Shown piece after piece: positions 10,148-20,640 of a DNA stretch of 64,000 nt. The first letter of the stretch is position 1; every line of letters starts with the position of its first letter. A program made the translations under genes and the position numbers. The DNA is from Ephydatia muelleri (taxonomy: Eukaryota > Porifera > Demospongiae > Spongillida > Spongillidae): positions 2,472,829 through 2,536,828 of the forward strand of contig JABACO010000007.1 of the NCBI GenBank assembly GCA_013339895.1. The letters are read 5' to 3'. The notes beneath the pieces were generated by a model that was given only the letters and a program-made list of their open reading frames with translations, was not told the origin of the DNA and did not search any database.

Positions 10148-10209
10148 ATGTGTGACTTCGGACTGGCTAGAGTAGTGGACCTAATGTATAATCGCCCGTC
10201 TTGGTCTTG
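10148..10209 (+). pseudogene. Protein-kinase DFG exon-like fragment, copy 1
   Basis: Between an acceptor-like CACACACAG and a donor GTAAG lies a 62-bp open segment reading MCDFGLARVVDLMYN. This resembles kinase subdomain VII of the MAPK/CDK group (CDFGLARV). Copy 2 at 15931-15992 has DPMYN but a stop codon further on. No neighbouring kinase exon was found, so this would be a captured orphan exon. Chance similarity cannot be excluded for so short a match. Confidence 0.35.
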
Positions 10210-10866
10210 GTAAGAAAGAGGTAGCACTTTCTATGTACCTTGGCGTGAATGTTAAGCTGGAGCCTAGTCAACTAGGTATCATATATCAAGCCGACGATGT
10301 CCGTATAAGCAGATCGAAGGTCAATTGTTTTCGAAACTGTCACTGTCAGTCGCTGCATGTAGATCACGTGGTTTATGATGTTTTATAAAGGTTAGAGGTG
10401 ATTCTCAACTACAATATGGATTTTAGGTGTTCATTGTACTTCTTGTACTTTATGTACAGCACACATTCCAAAGGGCATCGGTTGTCTGGCTCGTTGCTAT
10501 GGGACTACCGGAACATTTCAAAATTTTGGGGCGTTGGGCCTAATTTCCACAATATCAATGAGAGCAAACAGCCGTGGTTTACCACATGTATTGCCATGAA
10601 TTCATTCAGCCTGCAACGCAACGTGACAGGGAATATTACAAAGAGGTGAGTGAGGGACAAAGCTTACATCTGTGTGGTGCGTGCGTATATACAGTGTACA
10701 GATCCTAAGTATAGCCGTTTTTTCGAACTCTATGATATAAGTGCTTGGTGATGGGCCCTGGTTAATAAAAATTGGACCTGTACGATAGAGCCATAGCAAG
10801 CTTATCAGTGGCGTATCCAGGATTTCAGCGAGAGGGGTGCTTAAGGTCAGGCCCCATACAAAAAGT
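10210..10866. other. No gene seen
   Basis: Part of the duplicated segment. An open frame at 10398-10649 has no recognisable motif and is preserved in copy 2 only because the copies are nearly identical. Confidence 0.45.
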
Positions 10867-10893
10867 GGGGGGGGGGGGGGGGGGGGGGGGGGT
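10867..10893. repeat. Poly-G tract, copy 1
   Basis: Uninterrupted G run of about 26 bases. The equivalent tract in copy 2 is at about 16648-16678. It could fold as a G-quadruplex and is a likely place for assembly or length error. Confidence 0.95.
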
Positions 10894-11106
10894 AGTCTCG
10901 TACCCAGACCCACCATGACGTAAGTGTTTATCGCCTACAGTATAAACACTACGACAGGTGGGTCTGGGAATATCGTCGAACATTTTTGTTCCAGCGTCCC
11001 TGATTTTTGACGACGGAAGTTTACGTCTAAATTTAGATTTACGTAATGTGCGTAATTTGTGCTTGGTATACGATAACTAATACTCAAACGCAATTTGCAT
11101 TTTGCG

Positions 11107-11579
11107 ATGTCGGGTGAAGGCCCGATAGAGTCAATATTGCATGCTGCTCGTAGGGTAGGATACCATGATCTTCGAGAGCAACAATTGCACGCTGCAAAGA
11201 AATTCTTGCAAGGGAATGACGTCTTTGTTAGTCTGCCTACTGGAAGTGGAAAGTCTTTAATTAGAGCTGTTCTACCGTTTGCGTTTGACCACCTACGCGG
11301 CAGCGATGGCACCATTGTTGTCGTTTCACCTTTACTCTCGCCACAGTCACAACTAGGAAGAAAATACATTGCATTCTAGGAATGAAAGATCATGTCATCA
11401 TTGCCATGTCACCAGACAAGGCCAATATGTCCTACTGGGTGAAAGAAAGAAAAACTGTAGAGGAAACGTTTGCCCCACTTGCTGCTAAGTTATATAATGA
11501 ACCAAAATGCCCCGTATTATCATCTTCTGTCGGCGATGTGAAGTCTGTGCAGCAATATCCTCTCCACTCTGAAGCATGA
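11107..11579 (+). pseudogene. RecQ-like DNA helicase fragment
   Basis: An ATG at 11107 starts MSGEGPIESILHAARRVGY, then LREQQLHAAKKFLQGNDVFV, the Walker A block LPTGSGKS and a motif Ia-like IVVVSPLLSP. The frame ends at 11379. A second frame from 11382 reads ILGMKDHVIIAMSPDKANMSYW and VEETFAPLA, which resembles the start of the second RecA-like domain of RecQ-type proteins. The part between (DEAD/DEAH box and SAT motif) is missing, so this is a deleted, non-functional copy. RecQ helicases unwind DNA 3'-5' in repair. The segmental duplication ends 15 bp upstream of the ATG. Confidence 0.65.
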
Positions 11580-11799
11580 ATTTACTGAGCCAATCCTTGA
11601 TGGATTTATACAGGAAAAGGGTCCACACAAACATGACCCTCATCAGAAACATGATGATAGACATCGCCCACGCCTCACACCACTTAGAGTTCCTGCTGGT
11701 ATTTGCCGATGAAACTACGACTCAAGAATGGAAAGAACAGACTAAGCAAAACACCTTAGGGTACACGAAGGTGGCCATCCGCCACTGACAAAACAATCA

Positions 11800-13116
11800 C
11801 AGACAGAACCTCTACCATCAGTGAGACCCAGACAGAGACCATACAACTTCTAAATGATACAAGGCTGAATGAGAGGCAAAGAAAAGGTCTCAAGGGGAAG
11901 TATGAGCTAATGCTCAAGGCGGCATCAGACCAGGCCAAAAAGATCAAATGTGAAAGAGACCAGAGCTCGGAGAAGAAACTATCTGATGCCCCTCCCACAA
12001 AACGTAGGAGATTGGATGAGGAAGAAAGGTATGATGTACATATATGCACACATGTAAACAAAATTTACACATTTTATGAAACAACAGACCCGGGCCATCA
12101 AGGCGAATCCCTGGTAAGGGATCCTACAGACCTACACAAAAAAGGTGGTGAAACAGCCACCAACAGAAGAAATAGACTGAGGTCAAAGCCGGACAAGCGT
12201 AGACGTTGTAGAAAATTATGTGTATTTAAACGTTGTAATATATGTACATCTACTGTGACCATACATAACCCAGACAATATAGTCAACCTCTCATCATACA
12301 GACTTTCCAATAGAGAGACAGACATCCTCTCTAAAGGATAGAGCTTCATACCTTACACAAATCAGGTTACGAGTAGTGAAATCATAGACTTTACCAATAA
12401 ACTGAGATTGAGGTACAAATACATGCACATTACATCGAGTGATAACCCTTTTAGACTAAAGACTAAACAGACAACTGGACCTACAGACTACAAACCTTTA
12501 GAGAAATTAATTGATAAAATCACACTAACTCTTTCCCAGATCAAGTCCAACACAGGTCGACCTAACCTTCCTAAGGATGGAATGCGGCTTATACACAGGC
12601 TTAAAAACCAACATGAAGTCATCATCATTCAAGCTGACAAAGGAAGTACGATTGTACTGCTGGACTGGAAAACATATGTAGAAGGACACAAACACCTGGC
12701 AGACCCTGAAACGTACACCAGATTGGAACACGATATCACAGACAAAATAAAACAGACCATTGAAACCAAACTGGACAATCTATACAAATCGGGTTTGTTA
12801 ACAAAAAGACAATACGAATTCTGCTATCCCCCAGAATCGCACAGAACCAGCTTGATGTACTTCCTCATTAAACTACACAAGAACCCGCACACCTACAGAC
12901 CTATATGCTCCTGCGTCAACAGCATAACGGCCAACATATCTGGTTTCTTAGACTTCTGGCTAAAACAAGTGGTTGTTCTCTTGCCTACATACATAAGAGA
13001 TACAACACACCTCATCCAGACTTTGGAAAAACAAACATTCTGCAAGACATAATCCTTTGCACGGTGGACGTCGCCAACATGTATACAAACATCCCTACAG
13101 CTGAAGGAAACCAAGC
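11800..13116 (+). mobile_element. Penelope-like element, copy D (different family, 3' truncated)
   Basis: The frame at 11910-12341 carries a Lys-rich region and the PLE N-terminal block VNLSSYRLSNRETDILSKG, interrupted by a stop. From 12408 the frame encodes IIIQADKGSTIVLLDW, YVEGHKHLADPETY, the LIKLHKNPHTYRPICS block (cf. K.HK....RPI.S of PLE RTs) and LPTYIRDTTHLIQ. After a frameshift comes CTVDVANMYTNIPTAEG, the catalytic Asp block. The copy is cut at about 13115 by the segmental duplication. It is clearly distinct from copies A-C. Confidence 0.85.
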
Positions 13117-13632
13117 TACGATCCCCAGGTGCACGATAAATCAGGGTGGACTGCTCGAAGGGATCAAGGCCCTGGTGGCTTCTTGTGACTTGTAACAAGG
13201 TGGCAATTTGTACCAACCCATCGTAGCAAAAAATACCTTTGTCAAATACACTAACGTGGTCTACACCGCTATGCGTGGTGGACAGGACACCATTGTCACT
13301 GCACGAAAGGCTATCCAAATTTCTAACGGCCAAGCCATTGAGCTGCTGGCAAACTACGGCCTGTCGTATTGGTTTGCATTAGCAGTGATGTCCGCCTTGG
13401 ACACATTAGTGTGTTGGTTAAGGGGATATTCTGGCTACTGTTTTCTAAATATTCCTGTATGCCAACTAGTGAACGGGCTAAGTACATTCCATCTGACACC
13501 CCCAACCTCATTAGGATAAAAGATGACTATGTTAACTGCCACTGCCCATTCCCAATTGCAACTGAGAAAAGACATCAGGGTACCATTTGAAGGTAAATCA
13601 AGCAACAAATTCCCATTCCTTATTTGAATAAT

Positions 13633-14138
13633 AGACAGCCATCCATCCATCTATCTGCAGACAGCCATCCATCCATCTGCAGACAGCTATCCATCCATCT
13701 GCAGACAGCTATCCATCCATCTGCAGACAGCCATCCATCCATCTGCAGATCCATCTGCAGACAGCCATCCACTGTAGACAGCCATCCATCCATCTGCAGA
13801 CAGCCATCCATCCATCTGCAGACAGCCATCCATCCATCTGCAGACAGCCATCCATCCATCTGCAGACAGCCATCCATCCATCTGCAGACAGCCATCCATC
13901 CATCTGCAGACAGCCAGACAGCCATCCATCCCATCTGCACAGACAGCCAGCCACCCATCCACCATCTGCAGACAGCCAGCCAGCCAGCCATCCATACATC
14001 TGCAGACAGCCAGCCAGCCAGCCATCCATCCATCTGCACAGACAGCCAGCCAGCCATCCATACATCTGCAGACAGCCAGCCAGCCATCCATCTGCAGACA
14101 AACAGCCATCTGGCAAACAACCATCCATCTGCAAACAG
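13633..14138. repeat. CATC/CAGACAG minisatellite, copy 2 (expanded)
   Basis: Same units as at 8170-8508 but about 165 bp longer, so array length changed after the segmental duplication. Confidence 0.95.
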
Positions 14139-14152
14139 CCACTTTAAAGCTG

Positions 14153-15350
14153 TGTATACATACACTCCGATGGTTCACCAGAGAATGGAAAGCCATCAGA
14201 AAGAAGGCAGCCATCGACAAGATGCGCCTCATCAAAATGTGGGAGGACCCTACACGTCAGCAGGGCAAATGCATTAAGGTGAAGACCGACCGGGTCAAAA
14301 CCTTTTGCGCAGTTGCCAGTACTGTGGCTCGAGAGGAGCTCCTTAACGAACTGGTCAAAGAGGAGGAAGTCATGACTTTCAAAAAGGAGGCCCTGGAAGC
14401 AAAACAGGAGAAAGCCACCCAAGCTTTCCTGAGGAAGTTGGAAAACCTCTCCATATCCGGACGCACGGCGATATTCAATAAGGCACTGAACCATCTTCCC
14501 ACTGCGAGCCGGACGTTCTTGCGAGGTACGTCTCCGTGCCTCGTCGAGTGCAAGCAGCTGGACCCCAATCTCACTGCGAGGCTGGAATCCCTCGTCGAGG
14601 ACGCTGCTCGGCTCACCTCGGGAATGTCGTCGTTTGATCCCGGCATATTACCAAACACTATGTATTTGTAATACTTATCCAGAGTGATTTCATTCATCAT
14701 TTCAAAAGTTTGGTTATAGTTCTTTCTTTGCAGCAAGGGAGGGACCTCCGCCAACTATAAGTACCGTCCGTAGGAGAGATCCCTATTGGTCACGATCGAC
14801 ATCAACTCTATGTACCCCTCTATACCACAGGAGGAAGGTATCGCAACCCTCCTGAAACGCAACTACAAGTTACCCTTCCCTAGTATAGTAGCCACCCGTC
14901 TCCTCAACTTCATACTGAAGAACTACTTCGCTTTCAACAACAAACACTACCAACAGATTTCCAGAGTGGCCACGGGCACCCCCACAATCGCCAACTTTGT
15001 TGTGAGCAACTTTGAAGAACGTTTCTTCCCCACACAACACCTATGACACCTTCCACCCTAAAATAACATTCACCCACTCAACCTCCCCCGACAGCGTAAA
15101 CTTCCTGCGGCGGACGAGGCTCAGGCTAAGAGCGCTACTACTACGGTGGCGAGTGCCGAGCCATCTAAAGGGTATGTTGTTCCCCTCAACAATAATAGAT
15201 AATAGACATTCTGGATATCCAGCGTGCCTCAAGTGATGAAGACGTGTATCCCTTATGCGTATTTCTACGAATACTGGTAACAGAGTGCAAAAAAAAGGTA
15301 ATCCACCCGGCTGGACTCTCTGCCCCCAGGAGCAATCTGGAGACTGTGGC
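14153..15350 (+). mobile_element. Penelope-like element, copy B (degraded)
   Basis: Second copy of the 8518-9640 element inside the segmental duplication, with the same frames (14222-14671 helical region; 14786-15046 RT palm; 15012-15236 HPKITFTHSTS block). It differs by a replacement near 14657-14745 that removes the end of the helical ORF. Inactive for the same reasons as copy A. Confidence 0.8.
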
Positions 15351-15351
15351 G

Positions 15352-15660
15352 ACAGCTCTAGAAGAGCGTCTCGGACATAGTCTTTCAGACAAACGTTCCA
15401 AAGGGCACAATACCCATTAAGATGCACATGGTTGAGGACCATGCTGTGCAGTGGGCAAGGTCTACTTCATGTTGGATTCGGCCTACTTGGGGAGCAGGGT
15501 GCTGAATCTATACATGCTAAGTTTAACAATTTATCTAGAGCGTATAGTGCCATAAAGGACAAGGTACATCAGTTAAAATGCATAGTAGCAGAACACTTAG
15601 TTAGCATTGCACCACACAATGTGGCAGCTATACCACCACCAAAGAAAAGGAAGAAGTAAA
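15352..15660 (+). mobile_element. Transposon-derived C-terminal fragment, copy 2
   Basis: Duplicate of 9641-9956 with the same frameshift and the same KKRK tail (one extra Lys codon). It shows that the break and the junction to the PLE predate the duplication. Confidence 0.5.
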
Positions 15661-16647
15661 TGATGGCACACTTGTTGCACGAAACAATAGTGTGCAAGCA
15701 AGAACAAGAAGTCAGATGGATCCTTTGCCACGCCCCTCCCCTGACAGTCAAACCATTATACATATATGTCCTTTGAATCATCAATGAACATGAAAAGTCG
15801 GAGACAAAATAATGCTTGCATATATAGTTACTCATACAACAAATCTCACCCGTAAAAATGGCGCTTTTCCAGAAGCTTGAAAACCACTTCAGTATGTGTG
15901 TATGTGTGTTGGCACTATTCACACACACAGATGTGTGACTTCGGACTGGCTAGAGTAGTGGACCCAATGTATAATCGCCCGTCTTGATCTTGGTAAGAAA
16001 GAGGTAGCACTTTCTATGTACCTTAGCGTGAATGTTAAGCTGGAGCCTAGTCAACTAGGTATCATATATCAAGCCGACGATGTCCGTATAAGCAGATCGA
16101 AGGTCAATTGTTTTCGAAACTGTCACTGTCAGTCGCTGCATGTAGATCACGTGGTTTATGATGTTTTATAAAGGTTAGAGGTGATTCTCAACTACAATAT
16201 GGATTTTAGGTGTTCATTGTACTTCTTGTACTTTATGTACAGCACACATTCCAAAGGGCATCGGTTGTCTGGCTCGTTGCTATGGGACTACCGGAACATT
16301 TCAAAATTTTGGGGCGTTGGGCCTAATTTCCACAATATCAATGAGAGCAAACAGCCGTGGTTTACCACATGTATTGCCATGAATTCATTCAGCCTGCAAC
16401 GCAACGTGACAGGGAATATTACAAAGAGGTGAGTGAGGGACAAAGCTTACATCTGTGTGGTGCGTGCGTATATACAGTGTACAGATCCTAAGTATAGCCG
16501 TTTTTCGAACTCTATGATATAAGTGCTTGGTGATGGGCCCTGGTTAATAAAAATTGGACCTGTACGATAGAGCCATAGCAAGCTTATCAGTGGCGTATCC
16601 AGGATTTCAGCGAGAGGGGTGCTTAAGGTCAGGCCCCATACAAAAAG

Positions 16648-16648
16648 T

Positions 16649-16678
<30 letters not shown>
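16648..16678. repeat. Poly-G tract, copy 2
   Basis: G run slightly longer than its duplicate at 10867. Confidence 0.95.
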
Positions 16679-16679
<1 letters not shown>

Positions 16680-16874
16680 AGTCTCGTACCCAGACCCACC
16701 ATGACGTAAGTGTTTATCGCCTACAGTATAAACACTACGACAGGTGGGTCTGGGAATATCGTCGAACATTTTTGTTCCAGCGTCCCTGATTTTTGACGAC
16801 GGAAGTTTACGTCTAAATTTAGATTTACGTAATGTGCGTAATTTGTGCTTGGTATACGATAACTAATACTCAAC

Positions 16875-18000
16875 CTGTGTATACATACACTCCGATGGTT
16901 CACCAGAGAATGGGAAGCCATCAGAAAGAAGGCAGCCATCGACAAGATGCGCCTCATCAAAATGTGGGAGGACCCTACACGTCAGCAGGGCAAATGCATT
17001 AAGGTGAAGACCGACCAGGTCAAAACCTTTTGCGCAGTTACCAGTACTGTGGCTCGAGAGGAGCTCCTTAACGAACTGGTCAAAGAGGAGGAAGCCATGA
17101 CTTTCAAAAAGGAGGCCCTGGAAGCAAAACAGGAGAAAGCCACCCAAGCTTTCCTGAGGAAGTTGGAAAACCTCTCCAAGTCCGGACGCACGGCGATATT
17201 CAATAAGGCACTGAACCATCTTCCCACTGCGAGCCGGACGTTCTTGCGAGGTACGTCTTCGTGCCTCATCGAGTGCAAGCAGCTGGACCCCAATCTCGCC
17301 GCGAGGCTGGAATCCCTCGTCGAGGACGCTGCTCGGCTCACCTCGGGAATGTCGTTGTTTGATCCCGGCATACTACCAAACACAGCAATACTCATCAAGA
17401 ACCTCCGCCAACTATAAGTACCGTCCGTAGGAGAGATCCCTATTGGTCACGATCGACATCAACTCTATGTACCCCTCTATACCACAGGAGGAAGGTATCG
17501 CAACCCTCCTGAAACACAACTACAAGTTACCCTTCCCCAGTATAGTAGCCACCCGTCTCCTCAACTTCATACTGAAGAACTACTTCGCTTTCAACAACAA
17601 ACACTACCAACAGATTTCCAGAGTGGCCACGGGCACCCCCACCTTCGCCAACTTTGTTGTGAGCAACTTTGAAGAACGTTTCTTCCCCACACAACACCTA
17701 TGACACCTTCCACCCTAAAATAACATTCACCCACTCAACCTCCCCCGACAGCGTAAACTTCCTGCGGCGGACGAGGCTCAGGCTAAGAGCGCTACTACTA
17801 CGGCGACGAGTGCCGAGCCATCTAAAGGGTATGTTGTTCCCCTCAACAATAATAGATAATAGACATTCTGGATATCCAGCGTGCCTCAAGTGATGAAGAC
17901 GTGTATCCCTTATGCGTATTTCTACGAATACTGGTAACAGAGTGCAAAAAAAAGGTAATCCACCCGGCTGGACTCTCTGCCCCCAGGAGCAATCTGGAGA
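16875..18000 (+). mobile_element. Penelope-like element, copy C (degraded)
   Basis: Third copy of the same PLE (16947-17417 helical region; 17443-17703 RT palm with ATGTPTFANF; 17669-17893 HPKITFTHSTS block). It has more substitutions than A and B have between themselves, for example F for I in the ATGTP block. Unlike A and B it continues past the breakpoint near 17997 (GGAGGAAAAGGCAAAGGCC), so it preserves the original continuation of the element. Confidence 0.8.
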
Positions 18001-18380
18001 CTGTGGAGGAAAAGGCAAAGGCCCTGGCAAAAGGAAAGGAGGAGGGCAAGGCTAATCAGCTTTCCCCAACGAGAGTTGAGGCAAACCAGAGCCTACTCGA
18101 GCCTCAGGGGTCTACAGTTGATATTAGCTGGGGACATTGACAAATTCAATATCATAAATTTGTCCAGACGCACTCTTCCCACCCCCGAAATGATGGTTTT
18201 GGGGAAGGGCCTTTCCTTTATCCCTAAGCCTAAGCTCATTCCAAAAGAACGCTTGCTAGCAGAGTTTGATCAATTTGCTAGAAAAATGAGGCACAACCGA
18301 AACATCAGACAGAAATTAACCCGAACAGCACTAGCAGGCAACACATCTGACACATCCCCGCCTGCAACAAAACCCTAGAC
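18001..18380 (+). mobile_element. Penelope-like element N-terminal fragment
   Basis: The frame ending at 18378 reads NLSRRTLPTPEMMVLGKGLSF and IPKPK, the conserved PLE N-terminal block, followed by FDQFARKMRHNRN. It follows the 3' part of copy C directly, so it is the start of another PLE or a rearranged piece. No RT follows. Confidence 0.7.
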
Positions 18381-18680
18381 TAATCAACATCTGTGCCAAG
18401 TCGGAATTCAAATAAGGTAAATAAATAAGGTCTTAAGAGCCATGTTAAGGAACTTCAAAGTCAAAATGCAGGACTACAGAAACATATGCTGGTGAGAGCT
18501 AAACTCAAGAAACACCACTTACTTTCCGTAACGACACACAGCATCTGGATGTCTACTAACACTGCAGTACACCTTCAGACTTCCCGAACAAACTGCGCAG
18601 ATGCAGTACATCTACATACACAGACCACACCCCCAATTAACTCATTAAAAAGCGTGGGAGTAAGACACGTGTTCAATATT

Positions 18681-18740
18681 CATTGCAATCACTTGCCTGA
18701 AGAAGGTAAAAAAGACATTTACCGAAACCAGTCGCATTGA
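18681..18740 (+). ncRNA. Hammerhead-ribozyme-like motif
   Basis: Core CTGAAGA at 18697-18703; a six-base-pair helix II between GGTAAA (18705-18710) and TTTACC (18718-18723); then GAA plus A (18724-18727); a minimal ACCAGT helix III; a C as cleavage base at 18733; and GCA pairing with TGC upstream for helix I. CAA/TTG can extend helix I across an internal loop. One extra A (18704) at the base of helix II departs from the canonical core. Hammerheads are known in the terminal repeats of Penelope-like elements, and this one lies just upstream of a PLE 5' region. Activity is unproven. Confidence 0.45.
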
Positions 18741-18743
18741 GGA

Positions 18744-19901
18744 TTGTCCCGCGCAGGAATGGGGAGAGTTCAGCTCCGGATTAACAACCTGGATGCAAAC
18801 CTTGCCTCAAAATTGTACCCACCCAACTTTGACGCCCAAGGTAGTTCCCTTCGGGAAAGCTACCACGGAGCAGCAGGAACAGTGGAGGGCCCTCCATATG
18901 GCCTTCTGGAAGCAGAGGACCGAGATGGCCATCGCCTTTGAGAAAGAAAATGCCGAGAAAAGCCAACCAAGAGGTTGAGAACTACCTGGGAGGAACAACA
19001 AAGTTCCTCCGTGAAGCTCATTGCACCCCACTCGGTCTAAAGAAATTAGCCGAATAATGGGACAACGCTCAAGCGGAGGGAGTATCCCTGGCACAACACC
19101 AGCTAGAAACAGCTGGTCCTCGAAAGAGAAGCCGAGGTGAAATAGACAAAGTGTATACTGAGCATATTGCTCAACACTTTCCCTCATACCCTAGACCGAA
19201 AAGAGTCAGGCTAAACACTTTCCCTCATACCCTAGACCGAAAAGAGTCAGAGGCAGATACCGGACTCTCGAAAAGTCCAAAAAAAGCAAGACACCAGCAA
19301 CAAAACATCGAGCGAAAAAGCAATACCAGCCTCACTGATAGACATTTGTACAAATTGTGTTGCTTGCAACTGCCTTATGTGCTGCAAAAAAATTAATCTC
19401 GCGCCAGCTAATCTTGGCAGATTAATTAGAGCATGTGGGGCAGGGACCAACGAGCGTAAAACCTCGAGTAGGTTCCTGTGCAATCTTTCAGACTTTACTC
19501 TAGGCGAGGAAACCATCCGCCTACTTAGTAAAGGGTTGACTTTCATCCCAAAACCGAGAATAGAAAAGAGAGTCACCCTCAGACGAGGGGTCGAAGATTT
19601 TATTCGCAAGCTGCGACTAAAATACGTGTTCAGAAATAGAGACAAACCAGTCCCTGAACTGTACCGGAGAACGGGGTACGGCCCCGGTACCACAGAGAGT
19701 CAAGTGCTAGAACGATTCATAACAACGTTGAGGGAAACCCGACAGACCGAACCCGACAGACAACCCAACACTGGAGTCTGTCATACGGGAGATGGAGGAG
19801 AAACTATCCTCACTCCCCTCTACCAGCAATCAAGCGGGCCTTCGAATTTCACCTGCACGACCAGCTGCCACCTTGTTTATGAACGGGCAGAAATGAATTA
19901 A
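18744..19901 (+). mobile_element. Penelope-like element 5' half (degraded)
   Basis: Starts with a frame RINNLDANLASKLYPPNF, shifts to WRALHMAFWKQRTEMAIAFE, then TTKFLREAHCTPLGL and LAQHQLETAGPRKRSRG. This is the same order as at 21150-21620, so it is one family. From 19377 a clean 174-codon frame has the PLE N-terminal block CNLSDFTLGEETIRLLSKG followed by LTFIPKPRIEKR and FIRKLRLKYVF. A direct duplication of about 40 bp occurs at 19171-19252. No RT domain is retained. Confidence 0.75.
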
Positions 19902-20640
19902 CTCTATAAACCACTTTTAGATCCGAAAGGAGTTGAGGAAACTCACTCTGCACACGTGACAATGGCAGAGAAAAAAAGAGCACGTCACAGAAAAGGAACT
20001 CATCACTGAAGATCCTGAGTGCCTGAGACCGAAGGTGCGAAGAGTGAAACCAGTATGGCGTAAAAAAGGATATAAGAGGCGGGAGGTAACTGCATCATCG
20101 GTCTACCTCTTCGGTAGCAAGTTGACTTACAAGTGTACAATTGTGACTAGCGGGCTCTTGTGATGGTACTTCTGCTTGATACGAGCAAAGAGACGGAGCG
20201 CAGTATTGCGAACTACTTCCCGTCCAAGTTGAAAGCTGTGTTGGGTAAGCTGTGTATACATACACCACCGGTGGATCTGTGTATTTTTTCCATTCGCTTT
20301 GACCTTGAGGCACGATATGTAAGGTCAGGTGGAAATGTACAAATTTTTTATCCGCCGTTCCACCTTTTATTCTTTCCCCAGGGTCCACGCCCCTTAAAGA
20401 AAAGCACAGCGGTGTCTATGCAGGAGCCCCTTAAAGAGGCCTCTCCTGACTGGATAGGAGATGATTTGATCCACAATTTCGCAGGTGGCGCGAGGGTCAG
20501 ATACCCGATGGCAGCTCTAATTCGCAGGCGTGTCGCTTCCAATCGAGTCTGCTGTCACCGGAGCATCCTGCACCGCCACGATCGCCAACTGCGAGCCGGA
20601 CGTTACGTCTGGTAAACTCTTGAGTTCGACCAAAAAAGGC
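19902..20640. other. No gene recognised; dispersed repeat at 20478-20540
   Basis: An ORF at 20160-20615 has no motif I know. Bases 20478-20540 repeat, with a few changes, the segment at 7347-7411 (GCGCGAGGGTCAGATACCCG core). A TGTGTATACATACAC block at 20254 also occurs at the start of PLE copies A-C, so this is probably PLE flank. Confidence 0.5.

Larger units (their letters stand above)
7656..11092. repeat. Segmental duplication, copy 1
   Basis: This segment recurs at 13117-16873 in the same order and orientation with very high identity by eye. It contains an unidentified 5' region, a CATC/CAGACAG minisatellite, PLE ORFs, a transposon-derived fragment, a DFG-like exon and a poly-G tract. 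Copy 1 has a shorter minisatellite, and lacks about 80 bp near 9957 that copy 2 retains at 15661-15743. The right edge runs into a RecQ-like helicase ORF here but into a third PLE copy in copy 2. Confidence 0.9.
13117..16873. repeat. Segmental duplication, copy 2
   Basis: Near-identical to 7656-11092. The left junction cuts into the RT of a different PLE (copy D): after the ANMYTNIP block the sequence switches near 13115 to the duplicated segment. Near 14657-14745 an unrelated stretch of about 87 bp replaces a short copy-1 sequence. The right junction at 16873/16875 joins the end of the unit to a third partial copy that starts at the equivalent of base 8513, as expected from unequal exchange. 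Confidence 0.9.

Noticed and set aside
10935..11369. 144-codon minus ORF antisense to the RecQ-like fragment
   Set aside because: The plus strand carries recognisable helicase motifs; the minus frame has none.
19990..20050. Second hammerhead-like core (CTGAAGATCCTGAG ... GAAACCAG)
   Set aside because: No helix II can be drawn between the two core boxes.
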